DNA of 64,000 nt from the NCBI GenBank assembly GCA_038501625.1, contig JAZAYU010000034.1, positions 2,356,001 to 2,420,000 on the forward strand. Direction: 5' to 3'. Position numbers and translations under genes: made by a program. The notes beneath the pieces were generated by a model. The model did not search any database and had not been told where the DNA came from. It saw nothing but the letters and a program-made list of their open reading frames with translations. This document shows positions 22,814 to 33,998 of this stretch, piece after piece. The stretch comes from Corbicula japonica. Its lineage: Eukaryota; Mollusca; Bivalvia; Venerida; Cyrenidae. Numbering within the stretch: position 1 is the stretch's first letter; every line of letters starts with the position of its first letter.

Positions 22814-24510
22814 AAATGTAATTTTTATTCTAACTAAAAACAGATTGTTTCATCTCTTTTTCGAACGTGAACAAAAATTTTCAAAACATTTTGGTGATTA
22901 CTAGAGATTCGTGCTCAAATTTAGTGGAGAAGTGTGACTACATTGAAATATTAAAAATGTACGCTGAAAATTGACAGTTGAAAATATGAAGTGCTAGCAA
23001 AGATGTCCGAGGGACATTATAATTTGTCACGTGTATCATAATTGAAGATTTTAAATTACTTGTTGACCAATGTAAGGTCATGAACCTGCCCCTTTTAGAT
23101 TTAACTTGAATCTTCTAATTAAATGAAATTTTATTATGGTGTAAGGTGTTGGAATATTTCATTCCTACAATACTTTTTTAAATAACTTGACGCCTCATTC
23201 ATCAGATTACCTTACAGGGTTTTGTGAACAAGCAGTAAGCCATACAGCTGCACACATTTAGACACCAAACCTTATAATAGTGTTTTAATTAAATAATACG
23301 TTTGCAAAAATCATGTGTTGAATTACACTGTAAATTTCGTGATTTTGTGTACAACACACAAAGAAATGTAGATTTTTATATCACCAGATCATCAGATAAG
23401 CTTATGGTATCTAATTTGAAATTGATTAATTTTTAACACAGCATGCTCTCTTTTCCTCTCTGCTTTTTGACTGTGTGGGGAGATCGTGTCTCGTGGATGT
23501 GGCAATGCCTGATATGTGTATTTCACGTTTTTTGTTTTTTTACTTGCATTAAAAACTTCGTAAGTTGTTTGTGACACTGAATTTTGATTTATTTAGTATA
23601 CATAATTATATCTGTATTTTTCGTTATAAACGAATTTTGTGCCTTTATAAATACTCACAGAATTTTGAATTTCTGTCGTGCTAGATTCTAACGCTGGTGT
23701 GAAATAAGTTACCCGAAGTAGTCTATATTATAAATTGACCGGCTCCTACAGAAGAAAATAGTAAAATACATGTTCCAATTAACTATCGGGGAATTGTCAC
23801 AAAAATTTACAAAATAAATCTCTATCAGGGTGAGGACTGATACATGTACCTGGTTAAGGGTTAAGTGTCCCCTGGGTAAGGGTTAGTGTTATGGTTAGGA
23901 TTAGGGATTAAGGGTTAGATGTTAACGTAAGAGATTTTTGGCATAAATGTTCGAAACATTAAATAAATAAAGCGGAGGTTTAAAAAGTTCATAAAATAGT
24001 AAAAGAAATATGGTATGCAAGAAAAATATATACAAAGTGTATCCATTTCAAAAATCAACATATTCGATGCAGTTACACAGCTAAGATTCGTTACCGCCAC
24101 CCTCGACCTCTCCTCGAACACCCACCCCGTCCAACTCTACCCCCACCACGCTCAAAAAGTACCATAGGGCCGAGATTTTCAATCACGTGAAAGTTGCTTA
24201 AACTTTCTATACTCTCGGGCTTTTCGTTTGACCGGAAGAATAAATTGTCTGATTTTATCTGAAACTTGACATACCAGTGGTGAAAAGTTCATTTGATTAT
24301 TGAAGAAGTAATATAATTACATTTCATGGTCACCTAAGCATTGAAGACTGGTTCACATTTCAACAGATCCATTTAATCAGTTTCAATTTAAATCGATTTA
24401 AATTCTATACAATGTTTTGGTCTCTTTCAAGAACGGTCGATATAAAAGTGTAACAAAAACAGAGACCGCGTAAATTTATGTTTACTTCTACAATGTCTGT
24501 CAAAACATTT
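22814..24510. other. Intergenic AT-rich DNA
   Basis: No gene seen. At 23855-23920 there is a run of degenerate GGGTTA-type words, not regular enough to call telomeric repeat. Confidence 0.4.
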
Positions 24511-24521
24511 TTGTTAGATGT

Positions 24522-24631
24522 GTGAAGTTAGCGGCCTGGCGGCGTGAAGTTAGCGGCCTGGCGGCGTGAAGTTAGCGGCCTGGCGGCGTGAAGTTAGCGG
24601 CCTGGCGGCGTGAAGTTAGCGGCATAGCGGC
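24522..24631. repeat. 22-bp minisatellite, five units
   Basis: GTGAAGTTAGCGGCCTGGCG plus GC is repeated five times, the first four units identical. It shares its GCGGCCTGGCGGC word with the longer satellite that follows. Confidence 0.92.
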
Positions 24632-24879
24632 GTGAAGATGGCTGAATTTATCGCAATTAACGTTGATCTTAAAAACTGATTGAAATCTATTTTTACAGAT
24701 ATAATTTAAATTGCAGGGGTGTATAAGAAAGTTATCGACATGAATTAGCTTTTATTTTTTAAATCAAAGTTCTAGCTTATCTGCAAAGACGACTCGGAAT
24801 CTATTTGTACATTTACTCCCATGTACTCTTTGTAAATGACATTTCAGTTGATGATAAAGAACTAAGTTTGATTGTTTAA

Positions 24880-25728
24880 CAGTTCGAAGCCTGGCGGCCT
24901 AGCGGCCTAAACTTAAAATTTATTATAATTTATGTTTATCTTAAAAATGTCTTGAAATCGATTTTTTCAGCATGTAATGTACACTTCAGGGGTGAATAAG
25001 CAAAATATCATTAAGAACAAGCTTTGATTTTTTTAAGTTTTCGAAGCCTGGCGGCCTAGCGGCCTAAACTGAATATTTATCATAATTTATGTTTATCTTA
25101 AAAACGACTTTAATTCGATTTTTACAGCATGCCATTTACATTTCAGGGATGATTTAGTAAAATATCAACAAGACTAGCTTTGATTTTTTTTTGATTTTCG
25201 AAGCCTGGCGGCCTAGCGGCCTAAACTTAATATTTATCATAATTTATGTTTATCTTTAAAACGGCTTGAAATCGATTTTTACAGCATGCAATGCTCATTT
25301 CAGGGATGATTAAGTAAAATATCAACAAAAACTAGCTTTGATTTTTTCGAAGCCTGGCGGCCTAGCGGCCTAAACTTTATATTTATCATAACTTATGTTT
25401 ATCTTAAAAACGACTTGAAATCGATTTTTACAGCATGCCATTTATATTTCAGGGATGATTTAGTAAAATATCAACAAACACTAGCTTTGATTTTTTTTAA
25501 GTTTTCGAAGCCTGGAGGCCTAGCGGCCTAGCGGCCTGGCGGCCTAAACTTAATATTTATCATAATTTATGTTTATCTTAAAAACGACTTTAATTCGATT
25601 TTTACAGCATGCCATTTACATTTCAGGGATGATTTAGTAAAATATCAACAAAAACTAGCTTTGATTTTTTTTAAGTTTTCGAAGCCTGGCGGCCTAAACT
25701 TAATATTAATCATAATTTATGATTTTTT
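24880..25728. repeat. GC-box satellite, left part (period about 153-174 bp)
   Basis: GAAGCCTGGCGGCCTAGCGG recurs at about 24885, 25046, 25199, 25353, 25507 and 25681. It is separated by AT-rich spacer with TTTATGTTTATCTTAAAAAC, TACAGCATGCCATTTACATT and CTAGCTTTGATTTTTT. A GC-rich box of about 25 bp alternates with about 130 bp of AT-rich spacer. Confidence 0.9.
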
Positions 25729-26898
25729 AGCTCACCTGAGCACTAAGTGCTCATGGTGAGCTTTTGTGATCGCCTGATGTCCGTCGTCCGTCGTCCGTCC
25801 GTGCGTGCGTCCGTCGTCAACTTTTTCTTCAAACGACTTCTTCTCCTGAACTCCTGGGCCAATCTTGCTGAAACTTGGCAGGAATGTTACTTGCATGAAG
25901 CTTTACCAAAATTGTTCAAATGGTTCCAGTCCATTGCCTATCTAGGTCACAGAGGTTAAAAATAGATTTTGAACATGAAATTTTTAAAAATCTTCTTCTC
26001 TGAAACCGTAAGGCCTAGAACTTTGATATTTGCTGTGAAGCATCACCTAGTGGTCCTCTACCAAGATTGTTCAAATTATAGCCCTGGGGTCAAAATTGGC
26101 CCCGCCCCAGGGGTCACTTCATTTTACATAGACTTATATAGGAAAAACTTTAAAAATCTTCTTGTCTGAAACCACAAGGCCTAGAGCTTAGATATTTGGC
26201 ATTTAGCATCCTCTAGTGGAACTCTACAAAGATTGTTCAAAATATTTCCCTGGGGTCAAAATTGGCCCCGCCCCAGGGGTCACTTCATTTGACATAGACT
26301 TATATAGGTAAAACTTTAAAAATCTTCTTGTCTGAAACCACAAGGCCTAGAGCTTAGATATTTGGCATTTAGCACCCTCTAGTGGAACTCTACAAAGATT
26401 GTTCAAATTATTTCCCTGGGGTCAAAATCGGCCCCGCCCCAGGGGTCACTTCATTTTACATAGACTTATATAGGAAAAACTTAAAAAATCTTCTTGTCTG
26501 AAACCACAAGGCCTAGAGCTTAGATATTTGGCATTTAGCATCCTCTAGTGGAACTCTACAAAGTTTGTTCAAATTATTTCCCTGGGGTCAAAATTGGCCC
26601 CGCCCCAGGGGTCACTTCATTTTACATAGACTTATATAGGAAAAACTTTAAAAATCTTCTTGTCTGAAACCACAAGGCCTAGAGCTTTGATATTTGGCAT
26701 TTAGCATCCTCTAGTAGAACTCTACATAGATTGTTCAAATTATTTCCCAGGGGTCAAAATTGGCCCCGCCCCAGGGGTCACTTCATTTTATATAGACTTG
26801 AATAGGAAAAACTTTAAAAATCTTCTTGTCTGAAACCACAAGCTGAGAGTACTTTTGTACTCAGGTGAGCGATATAGGGCCATCATGGCCCTCTTGTT
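25729..26898. mobile_element. Helentron-like non-autonomous element 1, inserted in the satellite
   Basis: Left end AGCTCACCTGAG after a T-run. The right end has the exact complement CTCAGGTGAGC at 26860, then the GGGCCATCATGGCCC hairpin at 26877-26891, then CTCTTGTT. The core holds about five tandem units of about 166 bp (CTGAAACCACAAGGCCTAGA and GGGGTCAAAATTGGCCCCGC). Subterminal inverted repeats, a tandem core, a 3' hairpin and insertion in a T-run fit helentron-associated (HINE/pearl-like) elements known from bivalves. Confidence 0.75.
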
Positions 26899-27070
26899 TT
26901 AAGTTTTGGAAGCCTGGCGGCCTAGCGGCCTAGCGGTCTAAACTTTATGTTTATCTTAAAACGTCTTGAAATCGATTTTTCAGCATGTAATGCACATTTC
27001 AGGGGTGAATAAGCAAAATACCAACAAGAACTAGCTTTGCTTTTTTTAAGTTTTCGAAGCCTGGCGGCCT
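26899..27070. repeat. GC-box satellite, right part
   Basis: The satellite resumes directly after the inserted element, with GGAAGCCTGGCGGCCTAGCG at about 26908 and a last partial unit at about 27056. This shows the element split a pre-existing array. Confidence 0.85.
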
Positions 27071-27124
27071 TCTTGATTCTTTGAAATTCGATTTTATGCA
27101 TGTTTTGAATGTCCAGTGCATTCT

Positions 27125-28394
27125 GCGTAATGTTTGACGATAGAACAAATCCATATTCTGCATATAACCGCAATTACGGAGGCTCGGATCTGTACAGTCT
27201 TCTAAGCTTGTCAAATAATCTATACTTGGAATCAGAATTTAAACCCTCGCAAATATATATGTTTACATTTAAGATATGTCCCTCTTTAAATGAAATAAAT
27301 ATCCGAAACCGAGACCAGCCTCGGATTGGTGCCTTACGTCTTTCGCTTTAACCTGGATTTCTTTGTTGCGGTCTCTTCTGGTATGTAGAATAATTTTCAG
27401 ATCTCTTTTGTTGCGAGTAAAATGGTATATAAAACATGAAAACTGTTCATCACTGGCGGAGATTTAGGATGACGTAATGTTTACTTATAAATATAAAGAA
27501 TGCCATATTCTGCATATACCCGGAATTACGGAGGCTCGGATCTGTACAGTCTTCAAAGCTGGCCAAACAATCTATACATGGTTGGAACCGGAATTTAAAC
27601 CTTCGAAAATATGTATGTTTGCCTTTACGATATGTCCAAATTTTAAAGACAAAAGAAACCAGAAACCGAGACCAACCTCGGATTAAAGCCCTCCTTCTTT
27701 CACTTTAACCTGGATTGCTTTGGTGCGATCTCTTCCGGCATGCTGAATAATTTTAAGATCTCGTTCTGGCGATTAAAATGGTATATAAAACATAAAAACT
27801 GTTCATAAAACGGTGGAGATTTAGGACTACGTAACGTTTAACAATAGAACAAATCCATATTCTGCACATAATCGCAATTACGGAGGCACGGATCTGTAGT
27901 CTTCTAAGCTTTCCAAACAATCTATATATGGTTGGAACCAGAATTTAAACCCTCACAAACATGTATGTTTACCGTTACGATATGTCACTCTTTCCATGAA
28001 ATAAATATCAGAAACCGAGACTAGCCTCGGATTCGAGCCCTACGTCTTTCGCTTTAACCTGGTTTGAATTAGTGCGGTCTCTTCAGTCCTGTAGAATAAT
28101 TTTCAGATTCCTTTTTTGCGAGTAAATTGGTATATAAAACATGACAACTGTTCATGAAATGGCGGAGATTTAGGACGACGTAATGTTTACCCAGAGAAAA
28201 AATTCCATATTCTGCATATAATCGCAATTACGGAGGCACGGATCTGGACAGTCTTCTAAACTAGCCAAACAATCCATACATGGTTGGAACCGGAATTTAA
28301 ACATTCGAAAAAATGTATGTTTATCTTTACGATATGTCCCTATTTTAAAGAAAAAAATATATCAGAAACCGAGACCAATCTCGGATTAAAACCA
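27125..28394. repeat. Satellite of about 350 bp, 3.6 units
   Basis: The word ACGGAGGCTCGGATCTGTAC or a close variant recurs at about 27176, 27529, 27878 and 28230. Other unit words are CATATTCTGCATATAA, AAACCGAGACCAGCCTCGGA and GCGGAGATTTAGGAT. Short open frames inside are repeat-derived, not genes. Confidence 0.9.
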
Positions 28395-28930
28395 ATATGG
28401 GATGCATATACATTGGCAAAGGGACAAGGCCACGTAACGATTTAAATAAATATTCACCGAGCGTGTATCAATGATTTGGTACTGATCTTTTTCCATAGAT
28501 TCTGATTTTGAATATACTTTTATTATATTGGAATAATATACATGTATGAACCTCCAATATCTCGATGTAAGTGAATTTTGGTAGGGGAAAATTCTCCTTT
28601 TAAGACCTATGTGGTACCCGCTAAAGAGTAAGGGCCGACTGCAGCCTATGACTGTCAAATCTGTCATTTATTATTGCATGTCATTTATTTACGAATAAAA
28701 CGACAGATCCCCGTGTATGTCCATTGGTAATAAATTATAATGCTTTCTCCGGACTGATATTATATCACTGATAGTGGAGTTACAGTGGCTAGAAAATACT
28801 TTCTCATTATCTTGAAAAAATCTGGCTATGATAGATATTTGTTCACTACAATGACAAATTATAGCAGCCATCCCTGGATTAGCAACTTTTGAGCCAGTTG
28901 TCACTCCGCAGGCTGTGTCCTCTTTAATAC
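28395..28930. other. Intergenic DNA
   Basis: No gene or repeat recognised. Confidence 0.35.
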
Positions 28931-28938
28931 TGTGGACT

Positions 28939-29047
28939 TGAGAGAGTTTTTGTCCTCACAAAAAGAGAGAGAGTTCTTGTCCTCACAAAAAAGAGAGAGT
29001 TCTTGTCCTCACAAAAATGAGAGAGTTCTTGTCCTCACAAAAAAAAT
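28939..29047. repeat. Minisatellite of about 27 bp, four units
   Basis: GAGAGTTCTTGTCCTCACAA, followed by 3 to 7 further A, is repeated four times. The A-tract length varies between units. Confidence 0.9.
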
Positions 29048-29322
29048 CTCTACTTCTTACCCAGTTGTCATACTGTAAATTTTAAAGGAAGATATCGTAA
29101 ATAGCACAGGTTATGATTCATCTGACCTTGTTTAGTAACGATAACACCCCTGGAACTGGTAGTTCTCACATGGACGATTGAGTAAGTGGGTCCTCGTTGT
29201 TACGGTCGGACCTAGTCCAGCCCGTCTGGACGTTATCAGTGACGTCGTCTATCGACTTGCTACAGATCCTGAAGTACGGAGTACGGAACGGTATGCGGTA
29301 CGTGTCGGACCTAGGTCGGACC

Positions 29323-29324
<2 letters not shown>

Positions 29325-29387
<63 letters not shown>
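29325..29387. repeat. (AG)n microsatellite
   Basis: About 31 uninterrupted AG dinucleotides. Confidence 0.97.
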
Positions 29388-29389
<2 letters not shown>

Positions 29390-30562
29390 AGCGCTTAATC
29401 TTTATTACAAAATGGTTTAGGTAAACGAACTAATTTATGTTAAATTGATAACGATGTTTATGAACAAAAAATATTTTAAGTTTCACTCTTCCTAAATATA
29501 GAGGTTTTTACAGACATTTTTACACAAAAATGATTATGATGATTTATAGTGAAATGTAAAAAAAAATACCTGCATTAAATATATATGCCTATTACGTTTA
29601 AAAGTCAGTTTACATGATGAAAAATCCCTACTAATGATAATTCAAATAGGTACGTCATGTTATTAAATGTAACGAACGTTTTTATATGTGCAGCTAATTT
29701 GACCGGCTTTGGGGAATCTTTAATGATCAGGGTTAAGTTTGTATTATTATAAATCTTGCCTTTAAGCCTGAAAAAATTTAAGGATTAAAACTGATATACA
29801 GTCAGCACTCACACATGCAACAGGAGCGAGTATTCTGTGTGCTATCTCCCAGCTGCACCGGACTCATTCTCACTACGTTCCGAAAATTGTTGCAAAACGG
29901 AGTTTAGAGTGGGCGTAGCAGCAACAGTTTACGATCTGTTTACGAACGTCTTTGAGGGCTTAAGCTTTGTGCCTGCTCAGTTTTTTTTTCTGGCCATCGT
30001 GTCCTTTAGGTAGACGGAGAAACATCATACTTAAAACGAGATGGACGTACAAGAAAAGGAACTTCCGTTCTTTGATCCTATTAGGAATGTGTTACGGCGT
30101 CTAGCATGCCCGAGGGTGGACGTTTGCAAACTGACTAATACGTTTGCACTGCGTTTATCATTTCCGCATACAGGACCAAAATAACTATTTTGTAAGCTTC
30201 TGTCATTCTTACGCAGTTTTCACTAAGTCCACTTTGCCTTCAATACGATTATACAAGTAACAGTAAAAAGATAATTTAAAAAGATACTAGTATTTTGTTT
30301 CTACGCATTCATGGAGGCAAAAACTCCCATGCTGGTAAATAATCCTTCATATATTATTCACTTGGGTATTGTATATGCATTAACTTCCGAACGAAATATT
30401 GATTATGACAAGGTAAAATAACCTGGAGAAAAATGTATTTATTAGAAAAACGTATTTTAATAGAAATGAATTATACCTAAAATATATAAGAAAATATAGT
30501 TTTAAGAAATGAATCATACCTTGAATACATAAGCGTTACTGACGAAACTTCGTCGACCAGGC
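29388..30562. other. Intergenic DNA
   Basis: No gene, RNA or clear repeat recognised. Confidence 0.35.
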
Positions 30563-30708
30563 TTGAAGGTTATAAAACTGAGTTTGGAAACCAGTCTCAA
30601 ATCTCAAGCATCTGATTGGCTGAAATGGCGACTGGTCGCTATTTCAGCCAATCAGAGGCTTGAGCTTTGAGACTGGTTTCCATGCTCAGTTTTATAACCT
30701 TGGGCACT
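30563..30708. mobile_element. Palindromic MITE, family A, complete
   Basis: GAAGGTTATAAAACTGAG to CAGTTTTATAACCTTGGGCA, with the apex at AATGGCGACTGGTCGCTATT. The right neighbour (30711-30765, AGACAGTCACGTGATAC) resembles the outer arm of the element at 50880-51610. Confidence 0.9.
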
Positions 30709-31310
30709 GTATAGCTTATTATGGATAATTAGACAGTCACGTGATACTCTATTTATATAACAAAGAATGATATTATGGTAGATTTTAAAGTAAGTTATTG
30801 ATAAACAAAAATAAGTTCGACATATTTACATTGGTGTCACATATAAAAAACTCGATGCTATGTTAATAATGGTTTAAAATTTATTGCTTATAAAATATTT
30901 AGGCGAGAGGTCTAAGGTTTTTAAATATAAAACTGATAAAGGACTTTACAATTGAAAATACATGTTTGGTCTATATTGGTTATTTTAATAGTGTTTATTT
31001 CTTTTATTTTTGCATAATACATTTATTTTTAGCGAAAATAAAAAGCCAGGTTTGTATTTGACAGAGTTATATCCCCTTTTCGTATCAAAAGTTTTTTAAA
31101 ACTTAACGTTGCCTTTGCCTTTTCTGTTTCTTTCATCAAACGTTCAACATTTACTTCTTATGACAAAAGGCGTATTCCATCCATCATATTTTAATATGTT
31201 ATGCTGTTAAACTTTATGAGGGAAACACATGTGTTTTATATTGTTGAAGCACAATAAAATACAATATAGATAGTTTATGCCAACATAAAATAGATAACTT
31301 GGATGCCTAT

Positions 31311-31312
<2 letters not shown>

Positions 31313-31345
<33 letters not shown>

Positions 31346-31367
31346 GAAGAAGAAGAAGAAGAAGAAT
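31313..31367. repeat. (AAT)n-(AAG)n microsatellite
   Basis: About eleven AAT units pass directly into about seven AAG units. Confidence 0.95.
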
Positions 31368-32099
31368 GTTTAACGAAGGTAACTCTCTAAGTCAATAACA
31401 TTAAGATGAAGTCGCTTATTTAAATTGAGGCTTTCATATGTAACAAATGTAACAAAACCATTATTCATGCAAAACAACAAAATAAAAAACTATGTATAAT
31501 AGACAGACACACAAGTCATATATTTAAAAGGTAAAAAATATTACGTATAATTATTTACTAGCAAATACACGTATGTTTTTAACGTTCGTTTATCGAAATT
31601 CAAGATTACCAAAAAATGACGCTTCATCAGGTGTTTCAATTCCAGAGGATACGACGCAGTAGCTGTGTCCGTCCGTCCGAGGAATAGTTTTAAAACTTAA
31701 AATGCATTTTAAATTAAAAAAAAACTCCTTAAATGAAAAAAATAGGTTAGAAGTTTACGAGTCCTAAAACCAGAGACCTATATATATATAAATATAATAT
31801 AGGTCTTTGCTAAAACATTCTTACGGCGTTGATCCTTTCGTCATTGCAATATCACAGATAAAAAGAATAATTCCGAAGTCTCTAAAACGGCAATATTTTT
31901 ATACAGTTCGTTTATCGATGACAGTGCAATGAAGACTGCCAAGGCAAGTTCACAGTGCCGCCAACATCGGTTTAGGGCCTTATAATTTCATCGTTCGAAG
32001 ATTTCATTTGTTCACTCCAAAATTTCAACACATATGAATAGTATGTTTACGTGTAAAACAACGAAAATCGTGAAAATAGTCTAGCTCAAAAACAGGTGA

Positions 32100-32172
32100 T
32101 TTCTTCTAACGGGATTCGAATCAACGGCTCGAGTATGAATGGTCATGAAACTAACCATTAGAGGCGTAAACT
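32100..32172 (-). repeat. Possible tRNA-related SINE fragment
   Basis: On the - strand, CTCTAATGGTTAGTTTCATG (A-box-like) is followed by GTTGATTCGAATCCCGTT (B-box-like GATTCGAATCC). The anticodon stem is not convincing, so it is more likely a SINE remnant than a working tRNA. Confidence 0.4.
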
Positions 32173-33204
32173 GATGTATTGTGAAACTTACATTACATAT
32201 ATAATGGTGTATTATACACTCATAAATTGCTGAATAGTACTTATCCGATTTCTGTTTTAAACGTAATACTAGTAGTGTCTCTTGGGCGGATTGTAAATTG
32301 CTGATAAAAAATCACACTTAACTAAAATGCATTAAGAAAACGTTTTAATAGTACGTAAGATAAAATAGACATTAAACTGTAAAGACATTAAAACTCATTA
32401 GACGTGACAGTGCTCCTAATCAGATTAGTTTGAGATGCTTATGCTAATGGGCATATGTTGTGCGATACTGCAAGAGCTTACAAAGATGTTCATATCGAAC
32501 TTAAATTTTACTTTATCTTGCGAACAAACAACATTTTTACACAACCATTATGACATGTATAGAATGTTGAAATCATCGTTAAACTTAATTGATAAATGTA
32601 TTAGAAAGGTATTACTGCTTGATAGTTGGCTGTGGAGCCATGAATATAAATATTGATTTCAAACTTTTTATACTTTGGGGTTATTCATGTACATGTTTAC
32701 ATTAAAGACCTTATTCGTACTCTCATTATGTCATACTCGAAATGTAATATGAAGTTTACAGGAACATTTTAGCCCGAACACCTCTGAAGCTCCGTCTTCA
32801 CATTCATGGTTTATTCAGCATTACAAATTTTAAATGCATTTTTATGTTTAACATGTTTAGTTCATTTCTGCCAATATGCTAATTATTATCGTCGGATAAT
32901 GTCACTGGTGAGAAAGTAATATCTACTACTAGACAACTGGAATTTGACCAACCATTGATTCGCCGCCACGCTGCATCTCGTTTGCTGTGTACTTGATGTT
33001 CTTATAGCTAGCAACAAAAGATATAGTTACCTGTCTGTCTATTATGTTTCATTTCAACTGCTATTTCAGTTTAATCTTTATAATAGAATGAAATAATGTA
33101 TTGCATTATTTAACAAAACCTCAAAATGAACTTTTTTTCCAAATTCCAACGCAATTTATCGTTGGTTTTTAGTTATTGAAAAGTCCCTTCACCTGCAAAT
33201 GAAA

Positions 33205-33227
33205 TAATAATAATAATAATAATAATA

Positions 33228-33262
<35 letters not shown>

Positions 33263-33355
33263 CAAAATAACACAACAACAACAACAATAATAATAATAAT
33301 AATAAATAGTAATAATAATAATAATAATCATCATCATCATCATCATCCTCATCAT
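33205..33355. repeat. Compound triplet repeat (AAT/ATT/ATC)
   Basis: (AAT)n switches to (ATT)n, then ACAACA, again AAT, and ends in (CAT)n. The change from AAT to ATT gives a self-complementary hairpin. Confidence 0.93.
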
Positions 33356-33874
33356 GCAAATCATTATTGCTTTCCATTCACTTTTCTTTATTTTACTTGG
33401 GATCTTCTTAAAACTACCAACAACTCCAGGACGAATTTTTATTTTTCCTTATACATGGTTCGAATCCTCCAGAAAATGTTTCAAAATCGCTGTAAATAAC
33501 GTGTCTTCTTTTCAAATAATGCTTTTTGGCTTTGAAAATCGCATTTCATTCATACGCCAATACCTATGTTTGTTCTCTAATCTGAGATTTACAGAACGTG
33601 AAAACATGGCTTCGTGGCTTATCTTTTGTCATGCAGCGACAATTGATCGAAATTGTTCTGTTTTCAGATAATCCAGCAACAGGGTGACAGGACCTGTTTC
33701 AACACGGATTTTCGGGATATTTAACATAGTGACAATGTAAACGCCAGAGTAGTTGTTGTCGTTCAAACGGAAATTGTCGTTAGCTTGAGCATATGTGGAA
33801 TATCTCATTTATTAACACATGTAAATGCGTATCTAAGTGAGTGTGATCTAACTGGAACCACTTCCGGAGTTACC

Positions 33875-33998
33875 ATGAAAAGCTGTATTTGTGCGATCCT
33901 TCTGGCTGGTCTCTGGGGTTTGAGCCAAGTTCAGACCCAAACGCAGAGTCCTTCGTCCACGCCAAAACCTACGAACGCAACAACAGTGCTGCCAAAGG
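33875..33998 (+). CDS. Gene 2 exon 1: signal peptide
   Basis: The first ATG of the frame has A at -3 (TTACCATGA). It encodes MKSCICAILLAGLWGLSQ, a signal peptide, then a short QTQTQ and Ser/Thr/Pro stretch with one N-glycosylation site (NAT). Donor AAGG/GTGAGT. The frame stays open upstream to about 33785 but has no ATG there. Confidence 0.85.

Larger units (their letters stand above)
30766..33784. other. Intergenic DNA upstream of gene 2
   Basis: AT-rich. It holds the simple repeats at 31313 and 33205 and a possible tRNA-like fragment at 32100. I see no TATA box or other promoter element that I would defend near the gene 2 start. Confidence 0.4.

Noticed and set aside
23855..23920. Possible interstitial telomeric repeat (GGGTTA words)
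   Set aside because: Words are irregular (AAGGGTTAAG, GGTTAGGATTAGGG) and too few for a telomeric array.
24000..27000. CRISPR-like array of spaced repeats
   Set aside because: Repeat and spacer are both repeated in the GC-box satellite, and the DNA is clearly eukaryotic.
27109..28060. Repeated open frames with similar peptides, possibly a gene cluster
   Set aside because: The similarity follows the 350-bp satellite period at DNA level; frames are short and interrupted.
32435..32656. Open frame of 73 codons upstream of gene 2
   Set aside because: No similarity to the receptor exons, no splice sites in phase with exon 1, AT-driven composition.
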